Source: Kibdelosporangium sp. MJ126-NF4 | GTDB lineage: Bacteria; Actinomycetota; Actinomycetes; Mycobacteriales; Pseudonocardiaceae | Direction of reading: 5' to 3' | DNA length: 64,000 nt | Assembly: GCF_000826545.1 (NCBI RefSeq) | Contig: NZ_CDME01000011.1 | Coordinates: forward strand, 1,564,657-1,628,656 | Shown: in pieces, positions 8,188 through 16,900 of the stretch | How positions within the stretch are numbered: the first letter of the stretch is position 1 | How the letters are laid out: every line of letters starts with the position of its first letter | The notes under the pieces: model-generated | Seen by the model: the letters and a program-made list of their open reading frames with translations, nothing else | The model's database searches: none | Told to the model about the DNA's origin: nothing | Position numbers and translations under genes: made by a program

Positions 8188-9157
8188 CGAGCGACTTCAA
8201 TCCCTCTGAGATCAGCCGCAGCGAGTTGGTGCTGCGCACCGTCGGGTCGAGTTCGATCCCGGGCACCTGGATGATCCGGTTCTCCCGCACCGCCGTCAGC
8301 TGGGAGATGACCGGGTGCTCGCGCATGATCTTGATCTTCTCGGCCGCGCTGTCGCCCGGCGCGCCCCGGTCGGCGAGGTCGCCGACGACGAACACGGTGG
8401 GATTCCGGCGGGCGATCTCCTCCCAGGGGACCTCCGGCCACTCGTCCTGGACGTCGTCGAACACGTTGGGAGCACCGATGATCCGACTCATGTCGCTCGG
8501 GATCCCGTTGTGCCCGGCGACATACGGCAAGCCCTTGACGGCGGAGTACAGGTAGACCACCGTGGGCTTGCCGGACACCAGCGTGGCTTTGGCCAGCGTG
8601 TCCCGTTGCTGGGCGACCAGCGCGGCCGCCCGGTCCGGAACGCCGAAGATCCTGCCGAGGTTCTCGTAGTCGCGGAACAACCGCTCGAACGGCGTCCCGG
8701 TCTCCTCGCGGTGGCACTCGACCGCGCTGACGTACGAGGCCAGGCCGAGTTCCTGGAGTTCCTCGCGGGTACCGACCCGGTCCTTGGTGAAGTTCGACGC
8801 GAACGAGCTGACCACGAGGTCGGGGGTGGCCGCCCGCAACTGCTCGCCGGTCAACTGCTTCGCGCTGAGGACCGGGACCTTGTCGTAGGCCGCCTGGTAC
8901 TCGGGCAGGATCCGGCCGGAACGGAAGGCCGTGCCCACCATGCGGTCGCCAAGGCCCAGCGCCAGCAGTGTCTCGGTGGACGACTGCTCCAGTGTGACGA
9001 CCCGGCTCGGTGGCTGCTCGAATGCCAGCGGCCGCCCGCAGTTGGTGATGGTGGTCGCGGCCTTGCCGGGTGTGGCCGTCTGAGCCGGTGCCGCGCACGC
9101 ACCGACCATGATCGAGGCGGCGAGCACCGTACCTAAAGCGTGTCTTGGCCGAATCAC
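8174..9157 (-). CDS. periplasmic-binding lipoprotein for siderophore/metallophore uptake
   Basis: 327 residues from the GTG at 9157, which has a strong AAGGAGG site five bases upstream; a longer open frame further upstream is rejected. The N-terminus is a lipoprotein signal (hydrophobic run ending MVGAC, so Cys is lipid-modified). The rest is a FepB/BtuF-like class III binding protein (SRVVTLEQSSTETLLALGLG, TPDLVVSSF). It would capture a chelate outside the membrane and pass it to the permease 7174-8187. A Zur-like palindrome lies about 50 bp upstream. Confidence 0.9.
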   Translation of the reverse strand: MIRPRHALGTVLAASIMVGACAAPAQTATPGKAATTITNCGRPLAFEQPPSRVVTLEQSSTETLLALGLGDRMVGTAFRSGRILPEYQAAYDKVPVLSAKQLTGEQLRAATPDLVVSSFASNFTKDRVGTREELQELGLASYVSAVECHREETGTPFERLFRDYENLGRIFGVPDRAAALVAQQRDTLAKATLVSGKPTVVYLYSAVKGLPYVAGHNGIPSDMSRIIGAPNVFDDVQDEWPEVPWEEIARRNPTVFVVGDLADRGAPGDSAAEKIKIMREHPVISQLTAVRENRIIQVPGIELDPTVRSTNSLRLISEGLKSLGVAH

Positions 9158-9204
9158 CAGAGCCTCCTTGTTGCAGATAGCTTGCGATAAGTACGGTATC
9201 TCAT

Positions 9205-9225
9205 TGATAATGGTTTTCACTATCA
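9205..9225. promoter_or_regulatory. Zur-like operator between uptake genes and MFS exporter
   Basis: TGATAATGGTTTTCA at 9205-9219 matches 13 of 15 positions of the actinomycete Zur box TGAAAATGATTTTCA as I remember it. Adding CTATCA extends it to a 21-bp imperfect palindrome (TGATA at one end, TATCA at the other). It sits 48 bp before the lipoprotein GTG and 14 bp before the MFS GTG, so one repressor could control both directions. It does not resemble the TTAGG-type boxes of the iron regulators IdeR/DmdR. Confidence 0.55.
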
Positions 9226-9238
9226 TGGGGGTGGGACA

Positions 9239-10420
9239 GTGCTGGACGCAGGTTTTCTCCGGCTGTGGACCGGGATGACCGCGTCCGGGCTGGGCACATG
9301 GGCACTGCCGTTCATCCTGGGCCTCGCGGTGCTGGACAAGACGCTCAGCCCGGTCGCACTGGGGGTTGTTCTCGCTGCGCGGACCATCGGGTTCGTCATC
9401 GCCGTCCCGGTCGGCGGCGTGCTGGCCGACCGGTATTCCCGCCGTGCCGTCGTGTTGTGGTCCGGGTTGATCGCAGCCGGTGCGTCGCCTGTGATCGCGG
9501 TGGGTTCGGTGCCGCTGATGGCCGTGGCGGCGACGGTGGTCGGTGTCGGGCAGGGCGCGTGCCGTCCGGCTTTCCAGGCGCTGGTTGCCGAGGTGGTCGC
9601 CGCCGAACGCCGCCAGCAGGCGAACGCGGCCATGACCTTGTCGGTGCGGGTGACCACACTGCTCGCGCCCGGCCTGACTGCGTTGCTCGCGACCGTCGTG
9701 AGCACCGGCTGGCTGCTGGTCGGCACGGGCCTGCTGTGGCTGGTCGCCGCGCTCCTGCCGCCAGCGGGCTCGGGCGAACCGACGACCGCGGCGGCGGCCC
9801 GCCCGCGGCTGCTCAGCGAATTCGCCGACGGCATCAGGGAAGCACGTAGGCATCCGTGGTTCATGGCCGGTCTCGGCGCGCTGTCGGCGGTGATCTTCGC
9901 CGGGTACTCGGCGACCGTCGTTGCCCTGCCGCTGTTGAGCGGGTCGGAAGCGGTCCTCGCGGCGGCGTTGACGGCGTACACAGTCGGTGCGCTCGTGGGC
10001 GCGTTGGTCATCTCCCGCTGGCGGCCGCGCAATCAGGGCTGGGCCGCGTTCGCGGGCCTCGCGTGCTACGGCGTCGCCCCGCTCGGTCTGCTCGTCGACC
10101 TCGGTCCGGCGGTGGTCGTCGCGGCGTATGTCCTGCCCGGCATTGGGATCGAGCTGTTCAACGTGCCATGGTTCACCGCCACCCAGCGGGAGGTCGAGCC
10201 GCGCCTGCTCGCCCGGGTGTCGTCGTTGGACTTCCTGGTGTCGTACGGCCTCGCACCGGTCGGCCTCGCCCTGATCGCGCCCGCGATCGACGCCTTCGGC
10301 ACCACCGCGGTGCTCGCGGTCTGCGCCGTCGTCTGCTTCGCCGCACCGGCCGCCGCCGCACTGGTTCCCAGCTCACGCCACTTCGCCAAGACCCTGGAAT
10401 CCTCGGGTGACCCGCGATGA
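9239..10420 (+). CDS. MFS exporter, EntS-like
   Basis: 393 residues with twelve predicted membrane helices and the MFS motif GGVLADRYSRRAVV after helix 2. It is most like EntS/DHA3-type exporters that release siderophores. It is divergent from the uptake lipoprotein and permease across an 81-bp region with a Zur-like palindrome, so it may export the chelator that the uptake pair recovers. The GTG at 9239 follows GGGGGTGGG; nearby ATG and GTG codons are out of frame. The substrate is unproven. Confidence 0.85.
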   Translation: MLDAGFLRLWTGMTASGLGTWALPFILGLAVLDKTLSPVALGVVLAARTIGFVIAVPVGGVLADRYSRRAVVLWSGLIAAGASPVIAVGSVPLMAVAATVVGVGQGACRPAFQALVAEVVAAERRQQANAAMTLSVRVTTLLAPGLTALLATVVSTGWLLVGTGLLWLVAALLPPAGSGEPTTAAAARPRLLSEFADGIREARRHPWFMAGLGALSAVIFAGYSATVVALPLLSGSEAVLAAALTAYTVGALVGALVISRWRPRNQGWAAFAGLACYGVAPLGLLVDLGPAVVVAAYVLPGIGIELFNVPWFTATQREVEPRLLARVSSLDFLVSYGLAPVGLALIAPAIDAFGTTAVLAVCAVVCFAAPAAAALVPSSRHFAKTLESSGDPR

Positions 10421-10506
10421 CGCTGCGGACTGGGTACCCGGTGTCGCGTCAGCGGCCGGAGCAAGGGTACGGCTAACCTGATGGTGGGCCAAAGCACTGG
10501 GGGAAG

Positions 10507-13500
10507 ATGACGGCAGTGGACTTCAGGGTGTTGGGCGCGATCGAGGCACGCGCCGACGCCGACCAGATCGACCTGGGGCACGCCCGGCAACGGCTCGTGC
10601 TCGCCGCGCTGCTCGTCGACGCGGACCGGTTGGTCCCGATCGCGGACCTGGCCGCCCGGATCTGGGGCGAGAACACCCCGCACAGCGGGCTGACTCCGCT
10701 CTACGGCTACCTGTCGCGGCTGCGGCAGGCGCTGGCGGCGGTCGAGCAGGACGTGCGGATCGTGCGCCAGCCCGGCGGCTACGTCGCCGCGGTCAACCCG
10801 GTCACGGTGGACCTGCACAGGTTCCGGCAGCTGATGGCCCAGGCCAGGACGGCGGACGAGCCCGGCACCGCGATCGGGTTGTTCAACGAGGCCTTGGACT
10901 TGTGGCGCGGGGAGCCGTTCGCCGGTGTCGACAGCCCGTGGTTCAACAGCCAGCGGGCCGCGTTGCTGCGGGAACGCGAGTCCGCCGAGAGCGATCTGCG
11001 TGACCTGCGGCTGCGCTGCGGCCAGCACGCCGAGGTGTTGGCCGAGGTGACCGGCGCGTTCGACGCCGACCCGATGAACGAACGCGTTGCGGGACAACTG
11101 ATGCTGGCGCTGTACCGGCATGGCCGCCAGGCCGAGGCGCTGACCTGTTACGAAGGAACGCGCTCCCGGCTGGCCGACGAACTGGGCGTGCCGCCGAGCC
11201 CCCAGCTGCAGGGGCTGTACCTGCGAATCCTGGACGCGGACCCGGACCTGCTCGCGACCGCCGAACCCGCGCGGCCCCGTGCCGAGCACAGCGAGCAGGC
11301 ACGGGCGTGGTCGGCGCCCGCGTTGCTTCCCGGTGACGTCCCCGACTTCACCGGCCGGATGACCGAGAACGCCATGCTGTTCAAGCAGTTGAGCGACGGC
11401 TGGGGATCGGGTGCGTCCGTCACCACGATCGTCGGCATGGGCGGTATCGGCAAGACCGCGCTGGGTGTGTACGCCGCGCACAACGCGGCCGCCACATACA
11501 CAGACGGCCAGTTGTTCGCGAACCTGCACGGCGCCAGCACGACTCCGGCCAGCCCGGCTGACGTGCTGGCGAGGTTCCTGCGCGCGCTGGGCGTTCCCGA
11601 ACGCGCCATCCCCGTCGACGTGGACGGGCGCGTGGAGACGTACCGGACGCTGGTCAACGGCCGCAGGATCCTGGTCCTGCTCGACGACGCCGCGTCCGAG
11701 GAACAGGTCAGGCCCTTGTTGCCGGGCACGCCGACGTGCGCGGTCGTGGTCACCAGCCGGGCGGGGTTGGCCGGGCTGGCGGGCGCGCACCGCGTCGACC
11801 TCGACGTGTTCGCCGCGGACGAGGCCATCGAGCTGCTCACCCGCATCGTCGGCGAGGACCGTGTCACGGCGGAACTGGCCGCCGCCACCGAGATCGTCGA
11901 GCTGTGCGGTGGGCTGCCGTTGGCCGTGCGGATCGCCGGGGCCCGGCTGGCAGCCCGGCCGTCGTGGCGGCTGGCGCACCTGGCGGCCATGCTCAGCGAC
12001 GAGCGGCGAAGGCTGGACCAGTTGGCCGTCGGCGATCTGGCGGTGCGCGCGTCGTTGGCACTGAGCTACCGCGGCCTGGACGGGCAGCCGCGCAGGCTGT
12101 TCCGGCTGCTCGGCCTGTTCAGCGCACCGGATTTCCCGCCGTGGCTGGCATCTGTGGTGCTGGACTGCCCGGTGGCGGAGGCGACCGAGTACGCCGAGGC
12201 ACTGGTGGACGCGCAACTGCTGACCACGTCCGGCACGGACGCCGCGGGCCAGTACCGGTACCGACTGCACGACCTCGTCCGGCTGTTCGCCGCGGAACGG
12301 GCGCAGGACGAGGAAACCGAGGACAGCAGGACCCGCGCGCTGGTCCGTGGCCTCGGCGGCTGGCTCGGCCTGGCCGAACGGATGGCCACCTCCGTGCCCG
12401 GCCCGTGTTTCGCGCCGATCAGCAGCCCGGCGGCACGGCCACCCACCGGCCACGTGCTGGCGGACTTCCGGCCGGAATGGGCCGCCAGCTGGTTCGACGC
12501 CGAACGCGGCGCGTTGCTGGCCGGGGTGCGCCAGGCCTGCCGTCTCGGCATGGCCGACCTGGCGTTCGACCTGGCGCAGCGGATGGAGAAGTACTTCGAC
12601 GTGCGCGGGATGTACACCGACTGGATCGCGCTCAACACCGACGTGCTGCGCCTGTGCCGCGAAACCGGCAACGCGCTGGGCGAGGCGGTCATGCTGCGCG
12701 GCCTCATCGACGTCACGACGTGGGCAGGCGACAGCACGGACGCCATGGCACGCCAGTTCACCGAGGCGACGCGCCTGAAGGAGATGTTCACCGAACTCGG
12801 CCTGCCACAGGGAAGCGCGGACGCGGCACTGATGTGCTCGTGGTCGCTGACCGCGAACGGCGCCCACCTTGACGCCATCGCGGCGGCCGGTGAGGCGCTC
12901 GACCTGGCCACCCGGTCCGGCCACGTCAGCGGCCAGGCCCGGGCCGAGCTCTCGTTGGCGCTGGCGCACTACGAGAACCACGACGTCGCGGCCGCGATCA
13001 ACCACGCGGGCACCGCGCTCGACCTCGCGCGGGAGACCGGCAACGCCCGGTGCGTGGCGACCGCGCTGCAGTTCGCCGCAATCGGACAGCGTGTGCTCGG
13101 CCATTTCGACACCAGCAGGCGGATGCTGGACGAGTCACTGACCATCTCACGGTCCTACCGCGACAGTTACACCGAGGGGCTCACCCTGCTCGCGTTGGCA
13201 CGGCTGTATTTCCGAGTCGGCGACGGCGCCGCGCGAGCGACCGCGACGGCAGCGGTCGCGCTCAGCCGTGACTACAACATGAGCCACCACCTCGCCGAGG
13301 CGCTGGAGATCCTCGGTTCGATCGAACTGGCCGACGGGCACACCGCCCAGGCCATCGCCTGCCTGGAGGAGTCCGTGGCGCTCTGGCGAAGTCGCGGCTG
13401 GCACTCGTTCCACGCGACCGCGCTGACCAGCCTCGGCAAGGCGTACGCGGACACCGACCCGCAGGCCGCCCGCGAAGCGTGGCGTTCCGCGCATGATCTT

Positions 13501-13557
13501 TACGTCCACGTGGGAAACTGGGCGATGGCGGCGGAGGTCGCCCGGCTAGGGAGGTGA
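10507..13557 (+). CDS. AfsR/SARP-type transcriptional regulator with NB-ARC and TPR domains
   Basis: 1016 residues. Order: OmpR-like winged helix (about 1-95), bacterial transcriptional activation domain (about 97-245, LDLWRGEPFAGVDSPWF), NB-ARC ATPase with P-loop GMGGIGKTA near residue 313 and VLLDDAA as Walker B, then TPR repeats (about 690-1010). Such large SARPs usually activate secondary-metabolite genes. The ATG follows GGGGGAAG. The stop lies four bases before the next gene, whose GGAGGTGA site overlaps this gene's end, so regulator, membrane protein and NTPase (13562-17735) form one operon. That placement suggests it may regulate the pair rather than a biosynthetic cluster. Confidence 0.9.
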   Translation: MTAVDFRVLGAIEARADADQIDLGHARQRLVLAALLVDADRLVPIADLAARIWGENTPHSGLTPLYGYLSRLRQALAAVEQDVRIVRQPGGYVAAVNPVTVDLHRFRQLMAQARTADEPGTAIGLFNEALDLWRGEPFAGVDSPWFNSQRAALLRERESAESDLRDLRLRCGQHAEVLAEVTGAFDADPMNERVAGQLMLALYRHGRQAEALTCYEGTRSRLADELGVPPSPQLQGLYLRILDADPDLLATAEPARPRAEHSEQARAWSAPALLPGDVPDFTGRMTENAMLFKQLSDGWGSGASVTTIVGMGGIGKTALGVYAAHNAAATYTDGQLFANLHGASTTPASPADVLARFLRALGVPERAIPVDVDGRVETYRTLVNGRRILVLLDDAASEEQVRPLLPGTPTCAVVVTSRAGLAGLAGAHRVDLDVFAADEAIELLTRIVGEDRVTAELAAATEIVELCGGLPLAVRIAGARLAARPSWRLAHLAAMLSDERRRLDQLAVGDLAVRASLALSYRGLDGQPRRLFRLLGLFSAPDFPPWLASVVLDCPVAEATEYAEALVDAQLLTTSGTDAAGQYRYRLHDLVRLFAAERAQDEETEDSRTRALVRGLGGWLGLAERMATSVPGPCFAPISSPAARPPTGHVLADFRPEWAASWFDAERGALLAGVRQACRLGMADLAFDLAQRMEKYFDVRGMYTDWIALNTDVLRLCRETGNALGEAVMLRGLIDVTTWAGDSTDAMARQFTEATRLKEMFTELGLPQGSADAALMCSWSLTANGAHLDAIAAAGEALDLATRSGHVSGQARAELSLALAHYENHDVAAAINHAGTALDLARETGNARCVATALQFAAIGQRVLGHFDTSRRMLDESLTISRSYRDSYTEGLTLLALARLYFRVGDGAARATATAAVALSRDYNMSHHLAEALEILGSIELADGHTAQAIACLEESVALWRSRGWHSFHATALTSLGKAYADTDPQAAREAWRSAHDLYVHVGNWAMAAEVARLGR

Positions 13558-13561
13558 CGGC

Positions 13562-13903
13562 GTGACCGCTGGACGCGTGATCCTGATCCTGACTTGCCTG
13601 GTTGTCGCGGGGCTCGGTGGCTGGTTCGTGCTGGCGCAATGGGACGTGGCCAACCGCGCCGCGACAGTGTCGTCCGCGCTGGGCGCGGTCGCGGCTGTCG
13701 GTGTGGCGATCTGGGCGGCGCTGCGAACCAACACCGGTAACACCGTTCGCGCGTCCCGGACAGGCAACGCCACTGCGCGACGGAACGGCTCGGCCAACAC
13801 GGGTGTGCGGCTCGGCGAGGCGTCCGGCCGTGTGCGGGCGGACCGGACCGGCGACGCGACCGCGTCCGACGGCGGTTCGGCCACCACCGGCATAGATGGC
13901 TGA
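13562..13903 (+). CDS. small membrane protein with two helices and two 23-residue repeats
   Basis: 113 residues. Two hydrophobic helices (about 5-26 and 33-54) are followed by a soluble tail of two repeats. Unit 1 begins VRASRTGNATARR and ends NGSANTGVRL; unit 2 begins VRADRTGDATASD and ends GGSATTGIDG. The same repeat occurs near the N-terminus of the next protein (IDANRTGAAEATS, then GGYANSGVHI). The GTG has a perfect GGAGGTGA site, and the end overlaps the NTPase gene by 8 bp. The layout suggests a membrane effector recruited by the NTPase through matching motifs; this is inference. I know of no function for the protein. Confidence 0.75.
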   Translation: MTAGRVILILTCLVVAGLGGWFVLAQWDVANRAATVSSALGAVAAVGVAIWAALRTNTGNTVRASRTGNATARRNGSANTGVRLGEASGRVRADRTGDATASDGGSATTGIDG

Positions 13904-16900
13904 CGACGAACGCCTGCCCCGCAGGATCGACGCGAACCGGACCGGGGCGGCCGAGGCCACCTCCGGTGGCTACGCCAACAGCGGTGTGCACATCGGGTCG
14001 ATCTACTCCTACCCGACAGCACGGTCGCGCTACCGCGAACAGGTGCGGCAGATCGCGCCGCCCGAACTGGTCGGCAGGGACAGCGAACTGGCCGAGTTGG
14101 CCGCGTTCTGCGCGGGCACCCGGACCTACGCCTGGTGGCGTGCGACGAAATGGGCGGGCAAGTCCGCGTTGATGGCGTGGTTCGTGCTGCACCCGCCGCC
14201 GGGCGTGCGGGTCGTGTCGTTCTTCGTCACCGGACGGCTGGCCGGTCAGGACCATCGCGGCGCGTTCGTCGACGTGGTGCTGGAACAACTCGCCGAACTG
14301 CTCGGCGAACCACTGCCCACCTTCCTGCCCGAGGTCACCAGGGAACACCACCTGGTCGGCATGTTCGCCGAGGCCGCGCAACTGTGTCTGCGCGACGGCG
14401 AACAACTGGTGCTCGTGGTCGACGGTCTCGACGAGGACCGGGGCACCGCACAGTCGCACAGCATCGCCGCGCTGCTGCCGGTCAAACCGCCGGACGGGAT
14501 GAAGGTGATCGTCGCGGGACGGCCGAATCCGCCGGTGCCGCAGGACGTCGACCGCGATCACCCGTTGCGCGATCCCGGCATCGTCCGGCCGCTCACGAAC
14601 TCACCCGAGGCCAGAGTCATCCGTGACGACATGGAACTCGAACTCGACCGGCTGCTGACCGGCAGCCAGGCCGAACAGGACCTGCTCGGCCTGCTCACCG
14701 CCGCGGCCGGTGGGCTCAGCGGAGCGGACCTGGCCGAACTGACCGAGTCCACTCCCGGTGTCATCCGCCGTCAGTTGCGCACGGTCGCCGCCCGCAGCTT
14801 CGACACCCGGCCGGGTCAATGGCACGGTCCGGACGTCTACCTGCTGGGCCACGAGGAACTGCAGGCGACCGCGGTCGACGAGTTCGGCGAGGCACGCCTC
14901 GCGGCCTACCGTGACCGCCTGCACGACTGGGCGGACGGCTACCGCCAACGGAAATGGCCGCAGGACTCACCGGAATACCTGCTGCGCGGGTACTTCCGGC
15001 TGCTCACCGCGCGCGGTGACCTGGCGAGGATGGTCGACTGTGCCACGGATCCGGCACGCCAGGATCGCCTGCTGGATCTGTCCGGCGGTGACCTCGACGC
15101 GATCGCCGAGCTGGCCGCGTGCCAGGAAGCCGTGCTGGCACAGGAGGAACCGGATCTGGCGGTGATGGCGCGGCTGGCGATCCACCGAGACCGGCTGATC
15201 GACCGCAACGGCAACATCCCTGAGGAACTGCCCGCGTTGTGGGCGATGCTGGGCCAGCGTTCTCGTGCCGAAGCCCTGCTCCGGATGATCACGGATCTCG
15301 AACAGCGGGGTCCGGCAGCGGTGTCACTCGCCAGGGCATTGGCCGAGGAAGGGGACGCCGACGCGGCGGACGCAGTCGCCGCGTCGATCATCTCGGTGGA
15401 ACACCGTGCCGAAGCACGGGTCGCCATGATCAAACCCCTGGTGCAGCGCGGTGACCGGCGCGCCGCGACCGGGATCCCGCATCGGATGCCGTCGGCGGGG
15501 TGGCAGGTGGAGGCGATGGTCGAGCTCGCCGAAGCCCTGGTGGACAGCGACGATCAGCAGGCAGTCGACCTCATCGACGCCGCCGAGGAGATCGCGTCGA
15601 GTATCAGGGAACCGTACCTGTTGGCCGGTGCGCTGATCCGGGTCGCGGGCGGGGTCGTGACCGCGGGCGACCGTGCCCGGGCAGAGGCGTTGCTGCAGCG
15701 AATCGTCGGTCTGAACAGGGGGATCTACGGTCGGGTGCGGATGGTCGGCGCGGCCGTGGCCACCGGGCAGTTCGACAACGCGGTGGAGTGGGCTCGGCAG
15801 ATCTCCAGTGTGGACGAGGAAGCCGAGATGCTCGCGTCGATCGCGCACGCCGTGGCGAAGGCCGGTGACCTGGACAGGGCTCGCGAGCTGGCCGCAGAGG
15901 CCGAGTCGGTGGTCGAGAACGCCGACAAGTACCGCTCCGGGCCGACGGCGTTGACCATCGCCGCCATGGTGGCGGTTCGCGACCTGGACAAGGCCAAGAC
16001 CTGGATGGCGGGGATCACCGAGGAGGCGCACAAGGACACGACGTTGGTCTCGGCCGTCACGGCGGCTGCCGAGGCCGGCGAGTTCGACTACGCCGCCACG
16101 GTGATCGAGTCGATCGGCGAAGCGAAAGCACAAGCCGAGGCGCTGGTGGTGCTGGCCAAGGCGCAACTCGCTGTAGGGAAGGCCGATCGGGCGCGTGAGC
16201 TGGTCGTGCGGGCGGAGAAGACCAGTCGCGCCGAGGTGAGCACAGAGCACTGGGTGTGGGAGGCGCTCGCCGTCGTGCAGACCGTCGAGGGGTTCGGAGA
16301 TCTGCGCCGCGCACACGCGATGCTGCGGCGAATCGCGGACACGGCGCTGCCGGTAGCCGCCAAGTGGACAGCCATCGAGCCCTTGAGGACGTTGCAGGAG
16401 TGCCTGGGCCGCCTCGGCGTGACAGACAGGGCAGTCGAGTTGATCGCCGCGCATCCTGACCCGTGGAAACACGTGGATGCGGCCCTGAGCTCGCGCGCGC
16501 CGCGCGTCGTCGTGCGTGCTCGTGCCGAGCAGATCGCCAAAGGGATCGAGGCGATAGAGAATCCTGCCGAGCGGTCAGGGGCATGGGCGGACACCGCCAT
16601 CAAGCTGCGGACGGTGAACCCGGAACTCGCAATCGGTATCGCACTGGGGATCTCCGGTGAGACCTTCGGGATGGAAACCCTTGTCGCGTTGATGACCCCT
16701 GACAACGCGAAATCGATTCTCCCGGTGGTCACGAACTCCTACTGGTACGCGGAGGCCCTCGTCCGGCTTGCCGGTTTCCCCCTGCTCATGGTCGATCGAG
16801 CAGCTGTCGACCGGATCCCGCAGGTGGAATGGCGTTTCCGCGTTTTCGCCGCGTACGCGAAGGCACTGCTGGACCTCGGCGAGAACCACCTGGCACGCGA

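Noticed and set aside
9205..9225. IdeR/DmdR iron box
   Set aside because: No TTAGGTTAGGCT-like palindrome; the motif fits Zur far better.
8174..9853. A 559-residue form of the uptake lipoprotein
   Set aside because: The upstream part lies within the divergent MFS gene and lacks a signal; GTG 9157 has a strong AAGGAGG site and lipobox.
10066..13104. An open frame of 1012 codons on the minus strand across the SARP gene
   Set aside because: It is a mirror of the high-GC SARP gene; the plus-strand frame has a full domain architecture and better codon use.
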